Below, piece after piece: positions 39,932 through 47,409 of a stretch of 64,000 nt of DNA. Location: contig NZ_JAUQOP010000007.1 in NCBI RefSeq assembly GCF_030580855.1, positions 80,186 to 144,185 of the forward strand, in the 5' to 3' direction. Below the pieces are notes generated by a model that saw only the letters and a list, made by a program, of their open reading frames with translations, did no database searches and was not told the origin of the DNA. The position numbers and the translations under genes are program-made. The stretch is from Pseudomonas citrullilanati. Its GTDB lineage: Bacteria; Pseudomonadota; Gammaproteobacteria; Pseudomonadales; Pseudomonadaceae. How positions within the stretch are numbered: position 1 is the stretch's first letter; every line of letters starts with the position of its first letter.

Positions 39932-40531
39932 TTACGGGCGAAGCGGGTTGCCGATACATTTTTCGAACACCTGCTGCATGGGTCCGAGGGAGCAGTAGTA
40001 GGCCGCGATGTTGGCGTCGATCCACTCTTCTTTCTCGATACCCCACCAACTGATCTCAAAACCGGCGTTCATGATGAGGTGCTCGAAGAGAATCCGTTGG
40101 GCGCGGCCATTTCCCTCGCGAAAGGGATGGATCACATTGATGTCTGAATAAGCTTGCGCAACGGCACCGATCAGGTCTAGGCGGCACAGGCCCTCGAACC
40201 AGTTCTGTGCCGCCATGTCTTTGAAGATTTTCCCGGCTTCCGCCTCCATGAATGAAGGCTGGCAGAAACGCGTGTCCTGCTTGGCCATGCCCACCGTCCG
40301 CAGCTGCCCGGCCCATTCATACAGGTCGCAAAAGAGCACCTGGTGGATGCCCTGGAGATAGGCCAGGCCATAGGGAGGAGGGTTGAATTCGACGTTGTCC
40401 GCCGCGATGGCCGAGAGCTGTTGTTCGGCTTCGCTCAAGGTGGATTCGTCGCGGATGCCGAGTTTGTTGCGCAGGACGGCGGAGCCGGGATAGCAATAGG
40501 CGTCTTCACCGACACCATATTTGTCCGGCAT
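39932..40531 (-). CDS. fic: Fic/DOC family AMP-transferase toxin
   Basis: Protein of 199 aa. The Fic motif HPFREGNGRAQR is complete (His135, Glu139, Arg143, Arg146), so AMP transfer is expected. A flap region lies near WAGQLRTVGMAKQDTRF. Residues after about 160 are helical. It lacks its own inhibitory helix at the N-terminus, consistent with a class I Fic controlled by a separate antitoxin. The small YhfG-type gene upstream overlaps its start (ATGA), giving a coupled pair. Fic-1/AntF-type pairs are described in P. fluorescens. Confidence 0.9.
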   Translation of the reverse strand: MPDKYGVGEDAYCYPGSAVLRNKLGIRDESTLSEAEQQLSAIAADNVEFNPPPYGLAYLQGIHQVLFCDLYEWAGQLRTVGMAKQDTRFCQPSFMEAEAGKIFKDMAAQNWFEGLCRLDLIGAVAQAYSDINVIHPFREGNGRAQRILFEHLIMNAGFEISWWGIEKEEWIDANIAAYYCSLGPMQQVFEKCIGNPLRP

Positions 40532-40701
40532 CAGGTGCTGGTCCGGGTGAAGGCCTTCAAGACCTCTTCCCGCGTTGGCAGTTTGCGTTCGCCTTCGCTA
40601 ACGCTCACTTTGAAGCCTTCCAGGCGCAGGCTGGCCGCGTAATTGGAGCGACGCGTCCTGGCCGCGTAGGCTTTTTTCGCTTCAAGGCTGACAGTGCCCA
40701 T
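40531..40701 (-). CDS. yhfG: YhfG-type antitoxin of Fic
   Basis: Protein of 56 aa from the ATG at 40701 (MGTVSLEAKKAYAARTRRSN). The segment SLRLEG matches the inhibitory motif [S/T]xxxE[G/N]; in class I systems its Glu enters the Fic active site and blocks ATP alignment. The gene overlaps the fic start by one base (TGATG-type junction), so synthesis is coupled. A TTG 15 bases further up is a weaker start. Confidence 0.85.
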   Translation of the reverse strand: MGTVSLEAKKAYAARTRRSNYAASLRLEGFKVSVSEGERKLPTREEVLKAFTRTST

Positions 40702-40838
40702 GGGGCTTGATCTCAATGGCGAAGTTGAGGCGATTATAGCCCATCTGCCCGGAGCCGGCCTATGGGATGGGGTCTATGGGCTTTTCCGAGTGCATTGAAC
40801 CGATCAATGGCCCTTGCAATACGGTGCTTCTCAAAATA

Positions 40839-40854
40839 CTGTGTTTATATCCAG
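40839..40854 (+). promoter_or_regulatory. LexA box over the radical-SAM operon promoter
   Basis: CTGTGTTTATATCCAG is a CTG-N10-CAG site with an AT-rich core. It overlaps the -10 element of a promoter TTGCAA-N17-TACTGT (40814-40842) and lies 16 bases before the gene start. This predicts SOS control. Confidence 0.78.
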
Positions 40855-40870
40855 TATCAGGGAATATTCC

Positions 40871-42091
40871 ATGGAGCTCATCGCCAAGCTCGGCATTCTC
40901 GCCGATGCTGCCAAGTATGACGCGTCCTGCGCCAGCAGTGGTGCTCCCAAGCGCAGTTCCCGGGGGCGCGACGGCTTGGGCGCCACCGATGGCATGGGCA
41001 TCTGTCATAGCTATACGCCGGATGGGCGCTGCGTCTCGCTGCTCAAGGTGTTGCTGACCAATTTCTGCCTGTATGACTGCCAGTACTGCGTCAATCGTCG
41101 TTCCAGCAACGTGCCGAGGGCACGCTTCACGCCGGAGGAGGTGGTGCGGCTGACCCTGGATTTCTATCGTCGCAACTGTATCAGTGGCCTGTTCCTGAGT
41201 TCCGGCATCATTCGTTCGGCCGACTACACCATGGAACAATTGGTGCGAGTGGCGCGATTGCTGCGCGAGGAACATCAGTTCCGCGGCTATATCCACCTCA
41301 AGACCATCCCCGACGCCGACCCGCTGTTGATCGAAGAGGCCGGTCGCCTGGCCGATCGCTTGAGCGTGAACATCGAGTTGTCCAGCGAGGTGAGCCTCAA
41401 GCGGCTGGCACCGGAAAAGCAATTGACCACCATCCGCCAGGCCATGGGCACCATCCATGACGGGCAGCAGGCGGTGGCCGGGGAGGTGAGGGCGCCACGT
41501 TTCGCCCCGGCCGGGCAAAGCACCCAGGTCATCGTCGGCGCCGATGCCACCGATGACCACGCGATCCTGCAGAACGCCGAATCGCTCTACCAGGGCTACG
41601 GTTTGCGCCGGGTCTATTATTCGGCATTCAGCCCGATCCCCGACAGCCCCGCCAGCGTGCCATTGGCGGCGCCGCCGTTGCTGCGTGAACACAGGCTTTA
41701 CCAGGCCGACTTTCTCATGCGCGGCTACGGCTACAAGGCCGGTGAACTGTTGAGCGAAACCCGCAACCTGGACCTGGACATCGACCCCAAGCTGGCTTGG
41801 GCGCTGGCCAACCGCGAGGTCTTCCCGCTTGACGTCAACCGCGCCGAGCCGGCATTGCTGGCGCGTATTCCGGGGATCGGCCTGCGCAGCGTGCAACGGC
41901 TGGTGGCGCTGCGGCGCGAGCGGCGGGTCCGCTATGACGACCTGGTGCAACTGCGTTGCGTGCTGGAAAAGGCCCGGCCGTTCATCATCACCAGCGATTA
42001 CCGTCCTGTTGAAGCGCAGGTGCGCAGCGGCCTGCTGCGCGCGCGCCTGCGCGATCCCCAACGGCCGGTGCAGATGGGGCTGTGGGGATGA
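40871..42091 (+). CDS. Radical SAM protein of the putative DNA modification/repair family
   Basis: Protein of 406 aa. The 4Fe-4S ligands are Cys66-x3-Cys70-x2-Cys73 (CLYDCQYC) after GMGICHSYTPDGRCVSLLKV. The SAM-binding barrel follows (SSGIIRSADYTMEQLV; NIELSSE). A C-terminal helix-hairpin-helix segment (LLARIPGIGLRSVQRLVALR) should touch DNA. It fits the TIGR03916 family, proposed to act on DNA but with no published reaction that I know of. The AGGGAA ribosome site is six bases upstream. It is first in an operon with a TIGR03915-like gene. Confidence 0.88.
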   Translation: MELIAKLGILADAAKYDASCASSGAPKRSSRGRDGLGATDGMGICHSYTPDGRCVSLLKVLLTNFCLYDCQYCVNRRSSNVPRARFTPEEVVRLTLDFYRRNCISGLFLSSGIIRSADYTMEQLVRVARLLREEHQFRGYIHLKTIPDADPLLIEEAGRLADRLSVNIELSSEVSLKRLAPEKQLTTIRQAMGTIHDGQQAVAGEVRAPRFAPAGQSTQVIVGADATDDHAILQNAESLYQGYGLRRVYYSAFSPIPDSPASVPLAAPPLLREHRLYQADFLMRGYGYKAGELLSETRNLDLDIDPKLAWALANREVFPLDVNRAEPALLARIPGIGLRSVQRLVALRRERRVRYDDLVQLRCVLEKARPFIITSDYRPVEAQVRSGLLRARLRDPQRPVQMGLWG

Positions 42092-42951
42092 TCGCGCTGG
42101 ATTGCGACGACGACTTCTCGACCTGGCGCGACCAGGCCCGGACGCTGCTCGGCCACGGCATCGACCCCAGTGACGTGACCTGGGCCCAGGGGCCCATCAC
42201 TGACCTGCTGGCCTTGCCGACGCCACTGCCGCCAGGCCCGGGGCCGTTTCGCACGCGGGTGCCCGCGGCCTTGTTGACGCAACTCGAACAGGCCGGCCGG
42301 TACCTTGGCGAGCAACGCTGGAACCTGCTGTATGAAGTGCTCTGGCGCGTCGCCCATGGCGACCGCACCGCCATGCTCGCCGGCGATCGCCTGGGCAGTG
42401 AACTGCAACGTCGAATCAAGCAGGTCAGCCGCGAAGCCCACCATTTGCACGCCTTCGTGCGCTTCGTTCCCCTGCCGCCGGCATTGGCTGAACGACTGCA
42501 ACTGGATCTGGTGTCTTTCCATGAGCCCGCTCATGACATCCTCGAAAGCGCCAGCGGTCATTTTGCCGAACGCCTGGGCCGTCAACGCTGGCTGATCGCA
42601 ACACCCCGCGATGGCATCCGCTTCGACGGCCAGTCATTGGACTACAGGCGCCAGTGCCCCGAGCAGTGGCGGCAATGGGCGCGCCACGCCGACGATCCCG
42701 GCGCCGAGTTGTGGCGCACCTACTACCGACACATCTTCAACCCGGCGCGGCTCAACCCCCAGGCGCTGCGGCAGCACATGCCCGGGCGCTTCTGGCAGCA
42801 CTTGCCGGAGGGCGGGTTGATTCCGCACCTGGTCGGTCAGGCACGCCAGGGCAAGCAACGGGATGGGCAGGCCCTGGAGGTGAGGGAGCAAGTTGGCAAG
42901 CGGATTACCCTCGGCGCAAGGGCCGAGAGGCCTGGGTTGGACCCAGCGTGA
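42088..42951 (+). CDS. TIGR03915-family DNA-metabolism partner (DUF4130 type)
   Basis: Protein of 287 aa, start ATG overlapping the radical SAM stop (ATGA). The family core includes YEVLWRVAHGDR near residue 80, RRIKQVSREAHHLHAFVRFV and HDILESASGHFAERLG, ending with the region LWRTYYRHIFNPARLNPQAL and MPGRFWQHLPE. Elsewhere this domain is often fused to a UdgX-type uracil-DNA glycosylase; here no glycosylase domain is present. It pairs with the radical SAM protein in many genomes, but the joint reaction is not established. Confidence 0.83.
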   Translation: MIALDCDDDFSTWRDQARTLLGHGIDPSDVTWAQGPITDLLALPTPLPPGPGPFRTRVPAALLTQLEQAGRYLGEQRWNLLYEVLWRVAHGDRTAMLAGDRLGSELQRRIKQVSREAHHLHAFVRFVPLPPALAERLQLDLVSFHEPAHDILESASGHFAERLGRQRWLIATPRDGIRFDGQSLDYRRQCPEQWRQWARHADDPGAELWRTYYRHIFNPARLNPQALRQHMPGRFWQHLPEGGLIPHLVGQARQGKQRDGQALEVREQVGKRITLGARAERPGLDPA

Positions 42952-43156
42952 ACAGCCTTTGATCGCCAATGACTGACCTGTCGTACCTGACTGGCGGACA
43001 GGATGCCGCTCCTGATGAGTTTCTCCAGGGCGGCAGACGTTGTCAGCAAGCCGCCAGTCCGTCTCGACAGCGTCGAAGACGACCGTTGAGCGCCTGCGGT
43101 TGGTGGCATATTGATATGCTGATAGACTTCGAACTCGTGATCTTCGAGTTTGCGTT

Positions 43157-43444
43157 GTGACCACCGAGCGTATTTCCCAGTTGGAACAAGCCCTTATGGC
43201 CGTGATCGCTGCCGCGGGGAAAATGGGTATCAGCAGCGACGAATTGTGCGCACAGGCGGTAGGCGGGCTGCTGTCCGAGCGCTACTGGACCTGGGCGAAT
43301 GCCCATCATGCCCAGGGCGCGGCGGACGAGATCGACAACGCCTTGAACCAGCTCATGGGCAGGCCCAGGACCGGCGCGACGCCGCTGTCGATCGACATCC
43401 TGCCCGATGGGCTCGTCGCCGCGGTCAATCCCTCCGCCGGCTGA
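43157..43444 (+). CDS. Hypothetical protein, 95 aa
   Basis: Small acidic protein starting from GTG (MTTERISQLEQALMAVIAAA). It is helical in the first half, with ERYWTWANAHHAQGAADEID, then a beta segment TPLSIDILPDGLVAAVN. There is no signal peptide, and no motif that I recognise. The ribosome site is weak, so the start is uncertain. It is convergent with the next gene and the two share a very stable hairpin. Confidence 0.6.
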   Translation: MTTERISQLEQALMAVIAAAGKMGISSDELCAQAVGGLLSERYWTWANAHHAQGAADEIDNALNQLMGRPRTGATPLSIDILPDGLVAAVNPSAG

Positions 43445-43455
43445 CCGGTTCCGTT

Positions 43456-43495
43456 AACGCAAATGGGCGACCTGTGAAGGTCGCCCATTTGCGTT
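43456..43495. terminator. Perfect 18-bp hairpin between convergent genes
   Basis: Arms AACGCAAATGGGCGACCT and its inverse are separated by GTGA. There is no T run on the plus strand. It overlaps the stop codon of the minus-strand gene by two bases. It may block transcription from both sides or stabilise the messages. Confidence 0.6.
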
Positions 43496-43982
43496 AGAGC
43501 CCCAGGCCTTTTTCCACTACCGAGAGCAACGCTTCTTCGTCCACGGCAATGGGGTCCAGGCGCGATTGCAGCCCTTGAGGCACGGTGTTGATGTGCCAAA
43601 TCGATTCACCGTGCTCGCCCAGGGTGCGCAGCAGGTAGCTTTCCTGGCCGTGCAGGTGGATGTCGACGCGTCCGGCTCCGCCTGGGGTAAAGCGGGCGAC
43701 GGGGTCGAAAGTCAGGCGCCGGCCATTGCCTTCGATGACCAGTTGATCGATCGCATAGCTGTACGTCGACCCGCTGAAATGACTTTCGAATACATGGGTG
43801 GGGTTACGCCGAATGTCCAGCCCGGCCTCGCAGACCGGGGCCAGCCAGGTTTCGATCTGGCGGTACAGCTCGTTGACCTGGGCAGGCCAATGTTCGATGG
43901 CCAGGTCGGCGCAGTGGTCGTTGTCGGCCTGTGTCCGCTGGGCCTGCCTCAGTTTGGCGGCCAACTCGTCTGCCTTGCTCAT
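43494..43982 (-). CDS. Hypothetical protein, 162 aa
   Basis: Soluble protein of 162 aa starting MSKADELAAKLRQAQRTQAD. The helical N-terminus (about residues 1-50, including IEHWPAQVNELYRQIETWLAP) is followed by a beta-rich part (FSGSTYSYAIDQLVIEGNGR, then RVDIHLHGQESYLLRTLGEH). No known domain is recognised and no export signal is seen. The stop overlaps a perfect hairpin. It is likely a genus-level conserved gene, but I cannot assign a role. Confidence 0.65.
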   Translation of the reverse strand: MSKADELAAKLRQAQRTQADNDHCADLAIEHWPAQVNELYRQIETWLAPVCEAGLDIRRNPTHVFESHFSGSTYSYAIDQLVIEGNGRRLTFDPVARFTPGGAGRVDIHLHGQESYLLRTLGEHGESIWHINTVPQGLQSRLDPIAVDEEALLSVVEKGLGL

Positions 43983-44130
43983 GTCGATAGTCCCTGTCGT
44001 GATGATGGGTTGAGCTTAGCTGAAGGGGCATGGCGTTTGCCTTGCGCTGTGTCATGAGGCCTTGATACAAGCGCTGCCGCGGTGGCGCCTGGTCTTGGCA
44101 TCTGCCGTTTGATGGATTTCGCCCACGCAC

Positions 44131-45486
44131 CTAACGCAACAAATGCACCACCAACCCCGTCAGCCCGCACGCCAGCAATACCTGGATCACCCCGCGCTTG
44201 TAGCGGAACAGCGCCACGGCCGCGGCGCTGGCGAGGATTGCCGACGGCCAGTCCAGTGTTCCGGAGAAGCCGTGGGGCCACAGCGCGTGGTAGCCGAAGA
44301 AGCAGGCGAGGTTGAGGATCACGCCGACCACGGCGGCGGTGATTGCGGTGAGCGGTGCGGTGAAGGTCAGCGCGTTGTGGGTGGATTCCACCAGGGGGCC
44401 GCCCGCCAGGATGAACAGGAACGAGGGCAGGAAGGTAAACCAGGTCACCAGCGCGGCGGCCACCGCACCGGCGAGGAAGGCTTGGTCAGGGCCGAACACT
44501 TGCATCACGTAGCCGCCGACGAAGCCGACGAACGCCACCACCATGATCAACGGGCCGGGGGTGGTTTCGCCCAGGGCCAGGCCGTCGATCATCTGGGTCG
44601 GCGTCAGCCAGCCGAAGTGGCCGACGGCGCCCTGATACACGTAGGGCAAGACCGCATAGGCGCCGCCGAAGGTCAGCAACGCGGCCTTGGTGAAGAACCA
44701 GGCCATTTGCGTCAAGGTGCCGTCCCAACCGTATAGCGCGGTGAGCAGGCCCATCGGCAAGCTCCACAGCAACGCGCCGATGAGCGCCAGCCGAGCGAGC
44801 TTCAAGCCGCTGAACCGGGCGTGTTCCGGGGTCGGGGTGTCGTCGTCGATCAGCGCCGGGCCGAAGGATTCGTGCCGGGCCTCCTGGCCGCCCAGGCTGA
44901 ATTTCCCAGGCACCCAGCGACCGCCCAGGTAGCCGATGGCGGCGGCGCCCAGCACGATCAACGGGAACGGCACGTCGAAGGCGAAGATGGCGGCGAACGA
45001 GGCGGCGGCGATTGCCCACAGCCAACTGTTCTTCAATGCGCGGGCGCCAATCCGGTGGGCGGCGTGCACCACGATGGCCGTCACGGCCGGCTTGATTCCA
45101 TAGAAGATGCCCGCCACCACCGGCACTTCGCCCAAGGCGATGTACAACCACGACAAGGTGATGAGGATAAACAGCGAGGGCAGCACGAACAGCACCCCGG
45201 CGATGACGCCACCCCAGCTGCGATGCATCAGCCAGCCCAGGTAGGTCGCCAGTTGCTGGGCTTCCGGCCCGGGCAACACCATGCAGTAGTTGAGCGCGTG
45301 CAGGAAACGGCGCTCGGAGATCCAGCGCCGGCGCTCCACCAGTTCCTGGTGCATGATCGAGATTTGTCCGGCGGGGCCGCCGAAGCTGATGAAACCCAGC
45401 TTGAGCCAGAACCAGAAAGCCTCACGCAGGCCGACGGTGCGAGGGCGGGACAAAGGAGCATCGGCGATCGGGGGCGGTGTATTCAT
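44131..45486 (-). CDS. chrA: Chromate transporter ChrA, two-domain form
   Basis: Inner-membrane protein of 451 aa with two homologous CHR halves (the long-chain type) and about 10-12 transmembrane segments. Signature segments are KLGFISFGGPAGQISIMHQE in the first half and AALLTFGGAYAVLPYVYQG in the second, and PGPEAQQLATYLG lies between. In the family it extrudes chromate driven by the proton-motive force. The ATG at 45486 (MNTPPPIADAPL) was preferred; the frame is open to 45630. No chrB regulator is adjacent. Confidence 0.9.
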   Translation of the reverse strand: MNTPPPIADAPLSRPRTVGLREAFWFWLKLGFISFGGPAGQISIMHQELVERRRWISERRFLHALNYCMVLPGPEAQQLATYLGWLMHRSWGGVIAGVLFVLPSLFILITLSWLYIALGEVPVVAGIFYGIKPAVTAIVVHAAHRIGARALKNSWLWAIAAASFAAIFAFDVPFPLIVLGAAAIGYLGGRWVPGKFSLGGQEARHESFGPALIDDDTPTPEHARFSGLKLARLALIGALLWSLPMGLLTALYGWDGTLTQMAWFFTKAALLTFGGAYAVLPYVYQGAVGHFGWLTPTQMIDGLALGETTPGPLIMVVAFVGFVGGYVMQVFGPDQAFLAGAVAAALVTWFTFLPSFLFILAGGPLVESTHNALTFTAPLTAITAAVVGVILNLACFFGYHALWPHGFSGTLDWPSAILASAAAVALFRYKRGVIQVLLACGLTGLVVHLLR

Positions 45487-45742
45487 GGTCGGCGAGGGCA
45501 CTGGGCTGTCGAAGGCGATTGGCGCCACTAGTAGCCGGGCAGATGCCTGGCAGTCAAGCGAGATCAACGGCGTTTCCCGCGGACGGCTTGAGTAGAGGCC
45601 AACGAGCGAATTTTGGATCCATCCGGCCACCTATCGGCTGGCCAATAAAGGCAAATTGCCGCCCCTCAAGCGGTAGGATAAGCTCACGGATATTGGGGGC
45701 TTTGAGCGAACTGCTCGGGGTTTGCCCCCCTCAGGAATTCGC

Positions 45743-47314
45743 TTGCCAGTCCCCATTATCGACCCGTTCCATCCCCCCGGCGGTGCCCTCAAACGCCTAC
45801 CCCTGCTCAAGGCCGCAGTCATTTTCATCGCGACGGTGTGCCTGTGCCTGTGTGGTTTGCTGTACTTGCAGGTGGAGCAGTCCCGCCGCCACGACCTGGC
45901 AACGGCCCGCATCGCCTCGGCCAACCTCACCCGGGCCATGGCCCAGCAGGCCCAGGACACCTTCTTGCAGGCCGACGTGGTCCTGGACAGCCTGGCGGAC
46001 TGGATCCAGATCGACGGATTCGGCCCGGACCAGCAACCGCGCCTGCAAAAGAACTTCGCTCGACGGGTGCAATCCCTCGAGCAGTTGCACGGCCTGTTCC
46101 TGTTCGACAAGCACGGCCACTGGGTCGTGACCTCCTTCGACAATCTGCAGAGGGGTGCAGGGGTGGCGGACCGGGAGTACTTCCTTTTCCACCAGCAGAA
46201 CGCCTCGCTGATCGCCCATATCGGGCCGGCGATCCGCAGTCGGCAGAACGGCGAGTGGATCATTCCGGTTTCCCGGCGCCTGAATGACGAGAACGGTGAG
46301 TTCCAGGGCGTGCTGATGGCCGGCATCAAGATGTCCTATTTCGAGCAGTTCTTCCAAAGCTTCAGCCTGGACGACAAAGGCGAGATGGCCCTGGCGTTGT
46401 CCGACGGGACGCTGCTGGCCCGGCGGCCCTTCGATGAGGCGCGGATCGGCCGGCCGCTGACCGAGGAGCATCTGTTCAACCATGACCTGCCGGGCGTGAT
46501 GGCTGGCGATGTGACCATTCGCTCCGCTGTCGACGGGGTCGTCAGGCTCTATGGGCACGATCATCTGCGCAGCTATCCGCTGGTGGTCACCGCCGCGATG
46601 TCCGAAGACGCGATCCTGGCCGGCTGGCACGACAGGGCTTTCCAATCCAGCCTGATCGTGGCCCTGGTGGTCGTGGGCATCTGCCTGTTCGGCTGGGTCT
46701 TCGTGCGCCAGGTGCGCAACAGCGAGCGGGTCGAGGCGGACCTGCGCAAGGCCCAGAAAACCCTGGAGATGATCGCCACCCACGACAGCCTGACCGGGCT
46801 GGCGAACCGCCGGCTGTTCGAACGGGCCCTGGACGTCGAATTCGGCCGCGGTGCCCGCCAGCGCAGCCCTCTGAGCCTGATCATGGTCGATATCGACTTC
46901 TTCAAGCGCTACAACGATACCTACGGGCATGTCGCTGGGGATCACTGCCTGGCGGAAGTAGCGAAGGTGCTCAAGGACTGCTGCCATCGCAAGGCCGACC
47001 TCGCGGTGCGTTATGGCGGCGAGGAATTCGGGGTGCTGCTGCCCGATACCAACCTGCAAGGCGCCCTGGCGCTGGCCGAACAGATCCGTTGCCGGGTGAT
47101 CGACAAGCACATCACCCATTCCGGTTCCCCCACCGGGTACCTGACGGTGAGCCTGGGCTGCTATTGCTTCGTCCCCAGCAGCCTGGACAGCATCGAAGTG
47201 TTCATCCAGCGGGCCGATGCGGCGCTCTATCAAGCCAAGCACAACGGCCGCAACCGCGTGGCGGCCTTGTCCATGGAAGGCGGCCTCGATGCGCTGGAGC
47301 GCTCGGATCGCTGA
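45743..47314 (+). CDS. Membrane diguanylate cyclase with periplasmic Cache sensor
   Basis: Protein of 523 aa. A transmembrane segment at about 20-40 and another near 300 flank a periplasmic dCache-like domain (LEQLHGLFLFDKHGHWVVTS, then ADREYFLFHQQ). The GGDEF domain has GGEEF at 425-429 and the inhibitory I-site RKAD five residues before it, so c-di-GMP synthesis with product inhibition is expected. A TTG start at 45743 was chosen for AGGA six bases upstream; another TTG at 45722 lacks a site. It precedes a second c-di-GMP gene by 95 bases. Confidence 0.9.
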   Translation: MPVPIIDPFHPPGGALKRLPLLKAAVIFIATVCLCLCGLLYLQVEQSRRHDLATARIASANLTRAMAQQAQDTFLQADVVLDSLADWIQIDGFGPDQQPRLQKNFARRVQSLEQLHGLFLFDKHGHWVVTSFDNLQRGAGVADREYFLFHQQNASLIAHIGPAIRSRQNGEWIIPVSRRLNDENGEFQGVLMAGIKMSYFEQFFQSFSLDDKGEMALALSDGTLLARRPFDEARIGRPLTEEHLFNHDLPGVMAGDVTIRSAVDGVVRLYGHDHLRSYPLVVTAAMSEDAILAGWHDRAFQSSLIVALVVVGICLFGWVFVRQVRNSERVEADLRKAQKTLEMIATHDSLTGLANRRLFERALDVEFGRGARQRSPLSLIMVDIDFFKRYNDTYGHVAGDHCLAEVAKVLKDCCHRKADLAVRYGGEEFGVLLPDTNLQGALALAEQIRCRVIDKHITHSGSPTGYLTVSLGCYCFVPSSLDSIEVFIQRADAALYQAKHNGRNRVAALSMEGGLDALERSDR

Positions 47315-47409
47315 GATTGGTTGGAATCATCGGGGCCTGGCCAAGGTCCATTGCTCAGACACTCCGCTTCTTCACACCGAAGCCGGCGTCGACAGGACAG
47401 GAGCAGGCC

